NCBI GenBank assembly: GCA_963576735.1
Contig: OY755187.1
Location: 1,426,001-1,490,000 of the forward strand
Length of the DNA stretch: 64,000 nucleotides
Source: Bedellia somnulentella
Taxonomy: Eukaryota > Arthropoda > Insecta > Lepidoptera > Bedelliidae
Direction of reading: 5' to 3'
This document shows, piece by piece, positions 10,946 to 21,500 of the stretch; position 1 is the first letter of the stretch; each line of letters starts with the position of its first letter. Below the pieces are notes generated by a model. That model searched no databases. It saw nothing but the letters and a program-made list of their open reading frames with translations, and had not been told where the DNA came from. The translations under genes were made by a program, and so were the position numbers.

Positions 10946-11127
10946 CTGTGTAGTGTCGGCTTAAAATAGCACTACCCTTAACGGAATTGGGGCTTTTAAG
11001 GGATTTTCATCAACAACCTTTATTTTACCATCTTTTCCCTACGCAACTTCATAAGGGGCAGAGGAATTTCTTATTCCCTAGGTCTGGCTACGTCTTCAAG
11101 GAATTTATAGCCGTGTATATATGTATG
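10946..11127 (+). repeat. SINE-A copy, internally deleted
   Basis: It misses the GGTGGGTGTACG block and the GGGCGATGCGG block but keeps head, 3' end and a short tail. Confidence 0.75.
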
Positions 11128-11394
11128 AGCCTAAATAAAATTGTACGATGTATATTTTAGAAATTAAGAATATAGTTGAAATATGTTTGCACTTTTGAAA
11201 TTTTACTTGATATGCGATCCAAAAAATACTATCGTAGTGTTTTAAAAACACACTCTTGGACTTTTATTTGGAAACATAGGTTAATGTTACTGTATCAAAG
11301 GAAGAAAATCGAGATTGTTAAATTACTCATGGTAATAAACCAAAAGGTGGTAGCCAAAACTTCAGAATTAGAAATTCTAAAAGGGGTCAGGTCT

Positions 11395-11600
11395 ATCGTT
11401 TTTTACAAATACGCAGTCACGTGACAATGTACAATTTAGCAATGTGGGTTTCCTCACGATGTTTTCCCTCACCGCTAACTACCATTAATCACATATATGA
11501 CTTTTTAGAAAAGACAAATCTGGGTAGGCCAGATCGGGGATTTGAACCCTTATGCGTATGCGGTGTTCTACCTACGGAGCCATCACGGTTGTCAGCTATA
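11395..11600 (-). repeat. SINE-B copy containing its tRNA-like head
   Basis: On the minus strand the tRNA-like part carries a B box (reverse complement of GGGATTTGAACCC) and an A-box-like region. The 3' half of the SINE is missing, replaced by unrelated sequence left of 11395. Confidence 0.65.
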
Positions 11601-11802
11601 ATAATTATATTATTACTTGCTGTTGCCCGCGGTTACACCTGCGAGAAAATTACGAACTAAGGTATATGCATGTCAAATTTAAGCAAACTTATGCAGTTTA
11701 GATTTTTTCATACAGTCGGATTTTTCCGTTAATTCGCGTTCCCGTAGGAATTTCGGAGAATTAATAATAAATTTAATTGATAATATAATTTAATGTTTTT
11801 TG

Positions 11803-12095
11803 ACATGAATTCCTCATGTGGGGATTATTACTAATAAATAAAGGAAAGAAAAATTTCGACACAGGCGGGATTCGAACCCGCGACCTCGGGTATACGCCCC
11901 CGTCGCTCTTGCGAATTGAGCTTCCGTGTCAATGGCTGCCAGCGCGAAATTTTTCTATCCTTTATTTCTTTTACACGTTTTAGTAGTGTTTGCGTTTCCT
12001 TCCTCCGATTTTTTTACTAATTCGTAGTCGCGGGTTCGAATCCCGCCTGTGTCGAAATTTTTCTTTCCTTTATTTATTCTTTATTTATTTTTTTA
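11803..12095. repeat. SINE-C inverted composite, copy 1
   Basis: The left part is a minus SINE-C: tail (CCTCATGTGGGGATTATTAC reads outward), tRNA-like body with GGGATTCGAACCCGCGACC, then upstream text. The right part is plus SINE-C beginning at the T-arm (CGCGGGTTCGAATCCCGC) and running into GTCGAAATTTTTCTTTCC. The two T-arm/tail halves form an inverted repeat around about 120 bp. Confidence 0.7.
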
Positions 12096-12099
12096 TTAA

Positions 12100-12222
12100 C
12101 CTATTGTGTCCCACTGCTGGGCAGAGGTCTCTCCCCAGATTTTCCATTCATCCCTGCTTTGGGCCTGCTCTCTCCAATCTTTTCGAAATGAGTCCAGGTC
12201 ATCCCGCCATCTCCTTCTTGGT
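12100..12222 (-). mobile_element. LINE ORF C-terminus (RTE-like)
   Basis: The minus strand reads RRRWRDDLDSFRKDW..., ...WGETSAQQWDTIG and a stop, a familiar carboxy end of insect RTE/Proto2-like reverse transcriptase ORFs. It is 5' truncated, with only about 40 codons left, and its 3' end abuts SINE-C. Confidence 0.65.
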
Positions 12223-12349
12223 TAATTTCTCTACGGTACCTAAGTTACATAGGTACATCCGAATTTCAAATGCCTACGTTTAGACGTTTAGGTTGTGCAT
12301 TAATATGTCAGTCAGTCAGTTTTTCCTTTTATATATTTAGATTATGTTC

Positions 12350-12573
12350 AGTGCCCCATTCCTTCCGGTGGGTGTACGGTACGTAAGAGGCGACTAACGG
12401 TATCGGTTATAGGGGAATATTGGGCGATGCGGTTGGAGACCCATCACCAACAACCTTTATTTTTACCATCTTTTCCCCACGCAACTTCCAAAAGTGGCTG
12501 AGGGATTTATTCCTTAGCCCTGGCTACCCCTTCTAGGGATTTATAGCCGTGAGTATACATATACATATGTATT
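12350..12573 (+). repeat. SINE-A copy, head missing
   Basis: Starts at GCCCCATTCCTTCCGG. It has a 6-bp internal duplication (GTACGGTACGTAAG). Confidence 0.8.
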
Positions 12574-12702
12574 ATGTTCAGTTATAGTCTTGGTTTAGAT
12601 AAGCTTGTGCCTCTCCATTTCTTCCCGCAGGTAACTTACGACTAAAAGACGAAAGCTTTATAAGTGGCTGTCAGGCTTTGTGCCTGAGATCAATAACATA
12701 AC

Positions 12703-12945
12703 ATAACATATACTCACGGCTATAAATCCCTAGAAGGGGTACCCAGAGCTAAGGAATTAGAAATTCCTCAGCCACTTTTGGAAGTTGAGTGGGGAACAGA
12801 TGGTAAAAGTAAAGGTTGTTGGTGATGGGTCTCCAACCGCATCGCCCAAAAATCCCATAAAAGCCCCAATACCGTTGCTCGCCTCTTACGTACACCCACC
12901 GGGAGAAATGGGGTAGTGCTATTCTAAGCCGAAACTTCACAGCTG
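12703..12945 (-). repeat. SINE-A copy, full length
   Basis: Majority type, tail at left merged with an ATAAC repeat. Confidence 0.85.
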
Positions 12946-13400
12946 TAATACTTAATATGAAAAAACTCTTTTGTTATTAGATCTACGCATAGCATAAACG
13001 ACATTGACTTGGATGTTGACATTTTATTTAATTATTATTATTACATATATGTATTAATCCGTATAGTTAGTTATATGTGGAAATTTTTAATTGGAATTAA
13101 GTTTTTTTTTATTAATTAAGTTATATATTTTGTTTAGCTAGTAAGATATATATGAGGCTGTAAGATGTCCGAAGAAAATGAAATAAAATGAATAAAGGCG
13201 AAAGCGAGCACGCAATCGAGCGGCGAAACGAGCGCGCAACAAGATTTCTCACTCCGAGAAATATTTCGATACAATTGCGTCTACAGCGAACTCCTTTCTG
13301 CTTCCACTGTCGATAACAATAACAGCACTACGGCGTTACTCGATACACTATTATGCTTTTGTAGCTTAGTGAAAAAGAACGAGGTTTTAGATGGAGAGAC
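12946..13400. other. Unassigned spacer
   Basis: AT-rich, with a more GC-rich segment at about 13195-13350 that shows no recognisable coding motif. Confidence 0.3.
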
Positions 13401-13414
13401 ATGGGTTCAAATCG

Positions 13415-13556
13415 GTTCGAGACCCATCACCAACGATACTTTATTTTAACATCTTCTCCCCTATTAACAGACAAATTTGGTTGTGGAGTTTCTAGCTGTG
13501 AAGCTCTGGCTACCCCTTTTTGGGATTTATGGCCGTGAGTATATGTATGTATGTAG
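13415..13556 (+). repeat. SINE-A 3' half
   Basis: It begins at GGTTCGAGACCCATCACC. Here the usual GGTTGGAGACC reads GGTTCGAGACC, a better match to a pol III B box. Confidence 0.75.
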
Positions 13557-13561
13557 GATTA

Positions 13562-13850
13562 ATAATAAATAAATAAATAAAAAATAAAATATGTTTATTT
13601 CAAAAACCAGATGTTACAAAATAAGGTTCTGCTGGGGCCCTTTTATTAGTAATAATACCAGAAGACCCCGCCCCTCACGTCCGAGACTTATTAACAAATT
13701 TTAAGGCGCTACTTTTAACAAACATAGATCAAAATATATATTAAAAATTTAACTTTAAGTAAAACAAAATAGAAAGTGGAGTTTTTTTTAAACAAACAAA
13801 TTTGGGAGCGAAAACCAAAGTAAAAACACTCTTAATATACGCAAAAATGC
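13562..13850 (-). mobile_element. LINE 3' end of unknown family
   Basis: A run of TAAA/ATAAA units followed by 'atgtttatttcaaaaacc' is the reverse of an A-rich LINE tail. No ORF is recognisable. Confidence 0.4.
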
Positions 13851-13959
13851 AAAGTGATTCTGTGTGTGGTGTGTGATGGTGTCGAATAGCATTGACCTTT
13901 TGTTCTAATTGGCGTCTTAGGTTTTGGGGTTTTCAAGTGATTGTATTTTTTTTATTTAC

Positions 13960-14190
13960 ATATAAACGTTACATAAACTTTAACGCCGTTTATCCCCGAA
14001 GGGGTTGGCAGAGGTACCAATACTTCTGCACTCACATGGCAGCGCCATCTAGTGTCAAGAGAAGGTACCCACGTTTTGCTTAGACAGTGTACTCACGTGA
14101 TAGGGGGCAGGCCTATCGCCGTTTTGTACGAATACACTGTCACATGACTAAGTACACCTCAGCCATGTGGGTTTTTATTTATCTTCCAAA
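13960..14190 (-). repeat. SINE-B copy without tRNA head
   Basis: It has the 3' hairpin ATCCCCGAAGGGGTTGGCAG and the body block GTGATAGGGGGCAGGCCTAT found also at 43030-43060. 14191-14230 is a scrap of SINE-A. Confidence 0.8.
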
Positions 14191-14442
14191 AGTTGCAGAG
14201 GATTTTCTAATTTGGAAGCTCTGCGACTAAGTACTTGTAACGCTCTCGCAACGATGAACCGAACAACGTGTAACCAAGTATCTACAAATATCTAACTACT
14301 TAAAAAATATAACATCGTCCCCTTTTTAAATAAATCTCAATTTTATCTTTTGTTTCAAAACTATCTAATAAAATGAAATTTATCTGTTTTCTTCTGAAAA
14401 AAGATCGCCCCCCGCCCCGGGCCAGTAGCGGCTAAATGATCT

Positions 14443-14707
14443 AAATAAAATAAAATAATCATTTATTTCAAAGTAAAAAGATAAATCTTTGTTTTTTGAA
14501 CGTCAAATTTTAACTTAATACTAAGTTTACTTCGGATTCGGAAGGTGTTTTGTTGAGAGAAGAACCCGTAAGAAACTCGTCTTTTTTTACGTCCATTACA
14601 ATTTTGGTGTTAGCCCGGAAACATTCTGCACAGAGCCCTGATGACACCAAGCCACTTCATCGTTAATGTAATCATTAACATTGTAATGAACTTTCGAACT
14701 AAGATTT
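14443..14707 (-). mobile_element. LINE-1 copy, 5' truncated
   Basis: Very similar to the reverse complement of the last ~270 bp of LINE-1 (21470-21740): the end of ORF2, stop, 3' UTR (CCTTCCGAATCCGAAGTAAA) and the (AAAAT)n tail. A 10-base stretch (TGTGTGTTGA) of the large copy is missing. A second insertion of one family within 3 kb. Confidence 0.85.
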
Positions 14708-15222
14708 AATACTTCGATCTAATATTTAGTATCTCAATTTTTATAACAATAAAATAGATTATGTTTTATTATTCCTTATCTAAAGACGAAGCTAAAAGTA
14801 ATAATTATTGGTTGAACTTGATATGCCCAGCACGATGTGCGATCGCGATAAAGACAATTATAACAGAAATAGATACATTTTTTAAATTAATGCAATACTG
14901 TGATTTTAATGTGAATTTATGTTCGGTTACTCTGATAAAGAGATGCTAATGACCAACAAGTGTCGATAAAATGTCTTCTAAAGCTACATTCTTGCTGAGG
15001 GCAATCATTTGTACAATCTGTAGAAATACCATGAGGCGTGTGAGAGCAAATATGTCACGTGAGCAGAGAGAAACTGACAGATTTTTCATACAACAACTGC
15101 CATACTACGAAAGCCTTTGACAGCCAGTATGTCACGTGAGAAGTAAAAAGCTGATAAATCTATCAGTGTCTCACGTATTAAATGTTTTTATCAGGTTATT
15201 TTATTTTATAGCCTAACTTGTT
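14708..15222. other. Unassigned spacer
   Basis: No coding motif recognised. Two occurrences of 'tatgtcacgtgag' about 85 bp apart suggest a small local duplication. Confidence 0.3.
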
Positions 15223-15224
15223 TC

Positions 15225-15335
15225 CCACAAAGGCCACCAATTTTGAGCCCACACATCCCTGTCCAAAGCTGTACAGAACCTTCCTGGATCGAAATTTTCC
15301 AGGTTATCCCTCAATCTCCTCCTGGGCGTACTTAT
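15225..15335 (-). mobile_element. LINE ORF fragment (RTE-like)
   Basis: The minus strand reads TPRRRLRDNLENF... and ...DRDVWAQNWWPLWE, a diverged relative of the 12100-12222 C-terminus. Confidence 0.5.
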
Positions 15336-15354
15336 ATTGAATATTAATATTTAC

Positions 15355-15588
15355 GCCGTGTAGAGTCGGCTTAGAACAGCTCTACCCCGTTTCTACCGAT
15401 GGGTGTACGTAAGAGGCGATTAACGGTATTGGGGCTTTTAAGGGATTTTTGGGCGATGCGGTTGGAGACCCATCACCAACAACCTTTATTTTACCATGAG
15501 GAATGAGGAATTTCTAATTCCTTAGCTCTGGCTACCCCTTGTAGGGATTTACAGCCGTGAGTATATGTATGTATGTATGTATGTATTT
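15355..15588 (+). repeat. SINE-A copy
   Basis: Full except for a ~25-bp deletion after TTTTACCAT. The (TATG)n tail is long. Confidence 0.85.
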
Positions 15589-16030
15589 AAGTCGTCGAGT
15601 TACCAAGTAAGTATACAATGTCTACTCATTATTGTACTTTTTTTAATAAGTTTGCTAAATAAAGTTTTTCTTGGCTTTGTTTAAATAATTAAACATTTTG
15701 CACCATTTTTTCTTATTGAATATCCAGTAGCACATTCATAAACGTATTACCATCATCTCAAAACAAAACCTCATTATAAAGACTGTGGAGTGGAGACAAA
15801 CGATAAATGAGCTTCTCAAAACAAAACAAATGAAAACCAATATTTCAAGTGTTCCCCTAATTAAATTCCCGGTTTTGGTCACTTGGCCTTGCTTCTAAAC
15901 AAAATATAAAGTACTTTTAAGTAAGACAACTTGGAGATGAGGTATTTTTTAACTTATTTGTTACTTAAAACAGATAATAGAATAAAAAAATTAACAGTTA
16001 TATTGATTATCTTGCTATTACTACTGCTAT
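15589..16030. other. Unassigned spacer
   Basis: AT-rich; no motif recognised. Confidence 0.3.
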
Positions 16031-16037
16031 GTAAACA

Positions 16038-16168
16038 CCCGATTTCTGAATTGAGTATTCAAGCTGAGAACGAATTAAGTATCGTTTTGTCTCATTCAGT
16101 TGTAAGATTTCAATGCGACAGAACGATACTTAAGTTGTTCTCAGCTGGAATACTCAATTCAGAAATCG
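16038..16168. other. Long inverted repeat (hairpin)
   Basis: Left arm 16038-16091 and right arm 16117-16168 pair over about 52 bp (CGATTTCTGAATTGAGTATT against AATACTCAATTCAGAAATCG at the outer ends) around a 25-nt loop, with a few mismatches. It fits a miniature foldback element or a hairpin-RNA source. No ORF is believable. Confidence 0.65.
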
Positions 16169-16246
16169 GTCGCTAGGCAGGCATCCAAAGTCTGAAGTAA
16201 AAGTGGCATATCATAAATTAAGCTTGAGAAGTTTGTTGAGATCTTC

Positions 16247-16312
16247 CGCGGTGGCAATCGATAGTCTCTACCTACCACAATGGGTAATAATAGCGTGAGT
16301 ATGTAAATGTGC
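16247..16312 (+). mobile_element. RTE-LINE 3' terminus scrap
   Basis: TCGATAGTCTCTACCTACC, CACAATGGG and AGCGTGAGTATG match the RTE ends at 24640 and 49530. Confidence 0.6.
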
Positions 16313-16433
16313 AAACTGAACGATATTAAAACATGGTATGCATAATGCGCATAACACTACTTTTACATAAAAGATAAAAAAACAATTATTCAATAAACTG
16401 TACCGTTTAGAAAATATGTAATCTTAAATTTAA

Positions 16434-16620
16434 GAAAGAAAGAAAGAAAGTAAAATCATTTATTTGACACATAACAAACATAAAAAACAATGTCTAAAAG
16501 TTCCTGGATTTAACTCGATTTTTCGTTTTTAATATGTGTTAATATAAACACTAGTGATTCCAAAATTACAAATTCTATTTTTGACTTAATTTTTCACAGA
16601 CTTCAAACAAAGGGGTGTTC
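16434..16620 (-). mobile_element. Probable LINE 3' end, unknown family
   Basis: An (AAAG)n run followed by 'aaaatcatttatttgacac' is the usual look of a minus-strand LINE tail. No ORF seen. Confidence 0.35.
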
Positions 16621-16792
16621 TCAATTCGACCGTTTTTTTTATATATTTGCGATCGTCGTGTTTCAAGTAGCCAGACTGTCGCTATCAATTTCATAATTTT
16701 GTATGCATTTGTTAACAGTTTGGTACAGCAACAATATTGCAGCTTGTGACAAACTTCATATCTATTTAATTATATACTCAAAACTAAAACGT

Positions 16793-17070
16793 TCACGCCG
16801 TATACCCCCGAAGGGGTAGACAGAGAGGCTTATACTACTGAACATCACGTGACATTGTCAGAGTACCCACGTTTGGCTTGGACAGTGTACTCGTGTTATC
16901 ACATGGGGTGCAGGGCTATCGCCGTTGTCTACAAGTATATGACTAAGAGCATTTCCTCACGATGTTTGCCCTCACCGTGTACAACCAAGATAAATGAACC
17001 ACACACATAAGACTTAAAAAAGTCACATTAGTGTAGGCCCAATTCTGCATAATAGGCACATATTCTAACC
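16793..17070 (-). repeat. SINE-B copy, outermost layer of a nest
   Basis: Minus strand: 3' hairpin (ACCCCCGAAGGGGTAGACAG), body, then towards the tRNA-like head, broken at TTCTAACC (17063-17070). The head continues at 21752-21792 (ACTGAGCCACC) beyond the SINE-A/LINE-1 insertion. Confidence 0.75.
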
Positions 17071-17077
17071 ATGTATG

Positions 17078-17340
17078 CTGTGTAGTGTCGGCTTAGAATA
17101 ACACTACCCCATTTCTTCCGGTGGGTGTACGTAAGAGGCGACTAACGGTATTGGGGCTTTTAAGGGATTTTTGGGCGATGCGGTTTGAGACCCATCACCA
17201 ACATCTTTTATTTTGCCATCTTTTCCCCACACAACTTTCCAAAAGTGGCTGAAGAACTTCTAGTTCCCTAGCTCTGGCGGTAGCGGTAGATAGAAGGGGT
17301 ACCTTCTAGGGATTTATAGTTGAGAGTATATGTTTGTATG
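17078..17340 (+). repeat. SINE-A copy, middle layer of a nest
   Basis: Nearly full SINE-A, preceded by ATGTATG and the target sequence TTCTAACC. Its tail stops at TGTTTGTATG where LINE-1 begins; ATGTATG plus the second TTCTAACC are found after LINE-1 (21745-21759). An extra 'ggtagcggtagatag' lies in its 3' part. Confidence 0.8.
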
Positions 17341-18585
17341 ATATTAGAAGAACGGGACGAAAACGTTTTAGCTATTCGTAATTTAAAGTTGAAAAATAGT
17401 AATCTTTTAGAAAAAATTGTGTTGCTTCGTGAATCTTACGACATTTCTCAAGTGGAATTAGAAAACCAGCAGATATTAATATTAAAGCATGAGGATCAGT
17501 GCGCAAAGCATGAAGTAGCTTTAGAGCGAATCCATATTCTCAATGAGCAGTTGGCAGAAGCACACGCTCAATTGGCGGAATTCCATAGAATAAAGAATAT
17601 TCACGAAGACTCTCACGCAGTTTCTTTATGTGCCGAACTTGAGGCAGAATCATTATCTTCTATGACCTCTTTTAAATATTCAAAAACTTTCAGTCGTAAA
17701 CAGTGTAAAAAATATAAATTAGTTAAAAAACGTATATACAACACAAACAAAAGTCTTATAAGTATGAAAAATAGTATAAAATTCATAAACAAGTCTTACA
17801 GAAAAATTGATTTACTAAACCAAATAGATAGTTTGAATGATAAACTGAGTGAGCTGATTGTTAGTCAGGAAGATCTGCATTTAAGATACAAACATATCGG
17901 CAGTCTTATAGACAAAGAGACGGTTACTCTGAATAGTCATATTTCCTCAAATAGCGTTATATCTCAGTCACCCCAACCAAGTAATGGGATTACATTACCA
18001 ACTGTTAGCACGCCGCCGGCGCCGCCGGCAAACAGAACATTAGTATTTTCGGACGGCATGGCCGTAGGTTTTGGCGAAATACTAAATAAGTATCTTAATC
18101 AACAGGTCATTAACCATTGCTATACGGGTGCAAACTTTAATTATATAGTAGAACGAATATTATTAGGCACTTATGACGAATATACAACGATTGTCGTACT
18201 GGTCGGCAATAGTATAGGATTAAATAAGTATTTATTAAATAAAAGTATAAATAAACTTTTGGAAATACAAAAAATATATAAATGTAAATTTATATTTTGT
18301 ACCTTTCCATACTTACTTAATATGAAGCAGAATGACAATATTCATATTATGAATAATTTAATATGTCACGTGACATGTTGTCAAAGCGACAATTTGTTTT
18401 GTTTGGATTTGAATAAGTTTTTACCTTATTCAAATTCTCGACTGGGTACTGTATACATACCCTTAAATCAAAAGCGGAACATTGCTAAATTATTAGCATA
18501 TAATATATCTGACCCCCATATATTTAATATAAGGGGAAACTTACTTCTAGTATGCGATGGTGGAAAACATAATTTAAACTTTTAA
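17338..18585 (+). CDS. LINE-1 ORF1 protein, N-terminus lost
   Basis: An open frame of about 415 codons. The first ATG (17338) belongs to the SINE-A tail, so the native start has been lost. Residues ~1-95 are rich in Leu/Glu/Lys/Gln heptads (coiled coil). A basic region with Ser/Lys follows. A Pro-rich hinge around residue 220 (TPPAPPANRT) leads into a C-terminal alpha/beta domain: LVFSDGM, then VVLVGNSIG, then FIFCTFPYLLN. This resembles the SGNH/GDSL-esterase-like domain known in ORF1 of CR1/L2-type LINEs. The position of the catalytic Ser is occupied (FSDGM), but the usual D-x-x-H near the end is not obvious. ORF1 proteins bind LINE RNA. The stop is followed 8 nt later by the ORF2 ATG, so the two are read from one RNA. 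Confidence 0.75.
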   Translation: MILEERDENVLAIRNLKLKNSNLLEKIVLLRESYDISQVELENQQILILKHEDQCAKHEVALERIHILNEQLAEAHAQLAEFHRIKNIHEDSHAVSLCAELEAESLSSMTSFKYSKTFSRKQCKKYKLVKKRIYNTNKSLISMKNSIKFINKSYRKIDLLNQIDSLNDKLSELIVSQEDLHLRYKHIGSLIDKETVTLNSHISSNSVISQSPQPSNGITLPTVSTPPAPPANRTLVFSDGMAVGFGEILNKYLNQQVINHCYTGANFNYIVERILLGTYDEYTTIVVLVGNSIGLNKYLLNKSINKLLEIQKIYKCKFIFCTFPYLLNMKQNDNIHIMNNLICHVTCCQSDNLFCLDLNKFLPYSNSRLGTVYIPLNQKRNIAKLLAYNISDPHIFNIRGNLLLVCDGGKHNLNF

Positions 18586-21500
18586 GAGTGACAATGGAAG
18601 AGCCTCCTGTCGTCCTTAAGTCGTCACCTAACATCAATATTGTAAACAAGGAAGGAGGTTCTTCTGGCAATATTAATAAAAAGAATACTTTACAAGGAGT
18701 CTCCCAGTTTAAACTTGTATGTCAAAATACTCAGGGGTTTTCTTGTAAAGAATTAGAAATAGAACTGTTTTTGGAAAAATATGAAATAGATTGTTTATGT
18801 GTTACTGAACACTGGCTTAAGAATTGCGAACTCATATTTGGTTTTGAAAACTATTATTTAGCTAGCAACTACTGCCGCAATTCTAAAGCCTGTGGTGGCT
18901 CCGCTATATTTTTAAAAAATAATATTAAATCAAAAATTCGTAATGATATTGTAAAGTTAAGCGTTGAGCAAGTCGTGGAATTATCCTGCATAGAGTTAAA
19001 AAACTATTTCTTAGTATGTGTGTATCGACCCCCTTATAACCAAAATTATGATAAATTCGAAAATGTAATGGAAGATGTATTAAGCAAAGTTTTCAGGAAT
19101 AAAAAACGTATAATAATATGTGGAGACTTCAATGTGGATCTCCTACAAGACAGTTATCTTAAAACACGGTTGATGAGTTTATTCCAATCGTTCAATTTAG
19201 AAAATTTATTCTTAGAACCGACTAGAATCAAAACATGCTTAGATAATGTATTTACTAATGCAGATTTTTCAAGTAAAAGTGTTATAAATAAACTAAAGTC
19301 TGATCACAGCGGCCTTTTTGTTAGCTTTCCTCTAGAGATACCAGAACCAAAAATTGATATTAAAAAAAGGCATATTACTGCTAGCAAAGTAGAAAAATAT
19401 ATAAATATAATAAGCTCTAAGTTGCCTACATTTACAATTAATAAAAACTCAGATACTAGCTATGATATCTTTTATAATGTTTTGATAAATGAGTTTAATG
19501 AAATTTTCAATGTAAAAAATTTAACTATTACCAGTAAATTTAAGTTTTGTGAGTGGGCAACACCAAGTATTTATAGATCAAGAGAAAAACTCTTCGATTT
19601 ATATGATCAAAAAGCTTATAGTAATAATAATGAAATGAGTGAATATGTAAAAAAATACTCAAAAATATTTAATAAAGTATGTAAAGAGGCTAAAGCCAGA
19701 TACCTAAGCCGACGTATCCGAACATCCGATAATAAAGTTAAAACAGTGTGGAATATTATCAACACCCAAACAGGCCGAGGTAAACCATGTGATCAGGAGT
19801 TCTGTGTTCGATCTGATAAAGGTCTGACTACCTCTAATGAGGAAATCGCTTGTATTTTTGAAAAATATTTTACTGACATACCATCAAAAACAACTGAATA
19901 TTTAAACACATCGGTCATAAAAGCTCAACACTTGTTACAACAAAATGTTGATAGGTGCGAAACTTTGTTTTGTTTTAAAGATGTCAGCCCTACAGATATC
20001 GAAAAATGTTTTAAATCATTTAAACTAAAAAGTTCTGAAGACATTTGGGGTATGTCAGTGAAAGTTTGCCATAATTTTATTGTAACTTTGGCTCCATATT
20101 TAGCAGATATATTTAATGAATGTATAAGAAATAAAATCTTTCCAAATCTCATGAAGCATAGTAAAATTGTACCACTTCTTAAATCCGGAGGAGATAAAAT
20201 TAGTCCTGATGGTTATAGACCCATATCAATTCTGCCAGTTTTAAGTAAAATATTCGAAAAACTAATGTTCAATCAAATGCTTTTGCATTTCGCTTCAAAC
20301 AAATTGTTTCATCCAAAACAATTTGGCTTTACGAAGGGCCGCTCTACCACCGATGCAGGCGTTGCCTTAATGAAACACATTTTTGATTCGTGGGAACGCA
20401 AAAATGATGCTATTGGTTTGTTTTGCGATCTTACGAAGGCATTTGATTGTGCAGATCATGAAATCCTTTTTATTAAATTAGAACATTATGGCATACAAGA
20501 TGACGCACTTAAATTAATAAAGTCTTACTTTTCGGATCGGATACAGAAAGTGCAAATCAATAATGCAATATCACCTGGAACTCATGTAAAAATGGGTGTT
20601 CCGCAGGGTTCTATTTTGGGCCCATTTTTATTTTTAGTTTATATTAATGATTTGCCGTTCATGGTCGAGAAAATGTCCGAGATAGTGTTATTTGCTGATG
20701 ATACTTCTTTAGTATTTGACGTTGAAAGAAATAATCAGAATATTGACGAGGTGAATAACACGGTTTCACAGATTCAAACATGGTTTGCTTCCAATAATCT
20801 TGTACTGAATGGAAAAAAAACCAAATGCATTAAATTTGTATTACCTAATGTTAGGTGCGTTGATAACGAAATAATTTTAAATAATGAAAAGTTAGTATTT
20901 TCGGATAACACAGTTTTCTTAGGGATAACTCTGGACTCCAAGCTCCAATGGGGACCCCACATTAGCTCACTAGCTGGCAGGCTAAGTAGTGCTGCATATG
21001 CCGTTAGGAAAATAAGACATTTGACAGATGTACAGACAGCTCGATTAGTTTATTACAGCTATTTTCATAGTGTAATGTCTTACGGTATTTTACTCTGGGG
21101 CAGAGCAGCTGATGTTGGTTCCATATTTATTCTCCAAAAGAGAGCAATAAGAGCTATATACAATTTGAGATCCCGAGATTCCCTGAGGGAATTGTTTAAA
21201 ACAATAAATATAATGACACTGCCATGTCAATATATTTATGAAAATATTATGTATGTAAGAAAGAATCAGGCCTCTTTTGTGAAAAATTGTGACAGACATA
21301 TTCGAAACCTGAGAGACAACAATAAAATATCAGTACCAAAATACAGATTGTCAAAAGTAAATACATCTTTCATGGGGTTATGCGTAAAAATGTATAATAA
21401 AATACCTGAGGACATTTTAAATTTAACAGAAACAAAATTCAAAGCAGCAGTTAAAAAAAATCTTAGTTCGAAAGCCTATTACAATGTCAATGATTACATT

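Noticed and set aside
17338..18585. A host esterase gene
   Set aside because: The SGNH-like fold is typical of CR1/L2 ORF1; coiled coil, ORF2 8 nt downstream and missing catalytic residues argue for a LINE protein.
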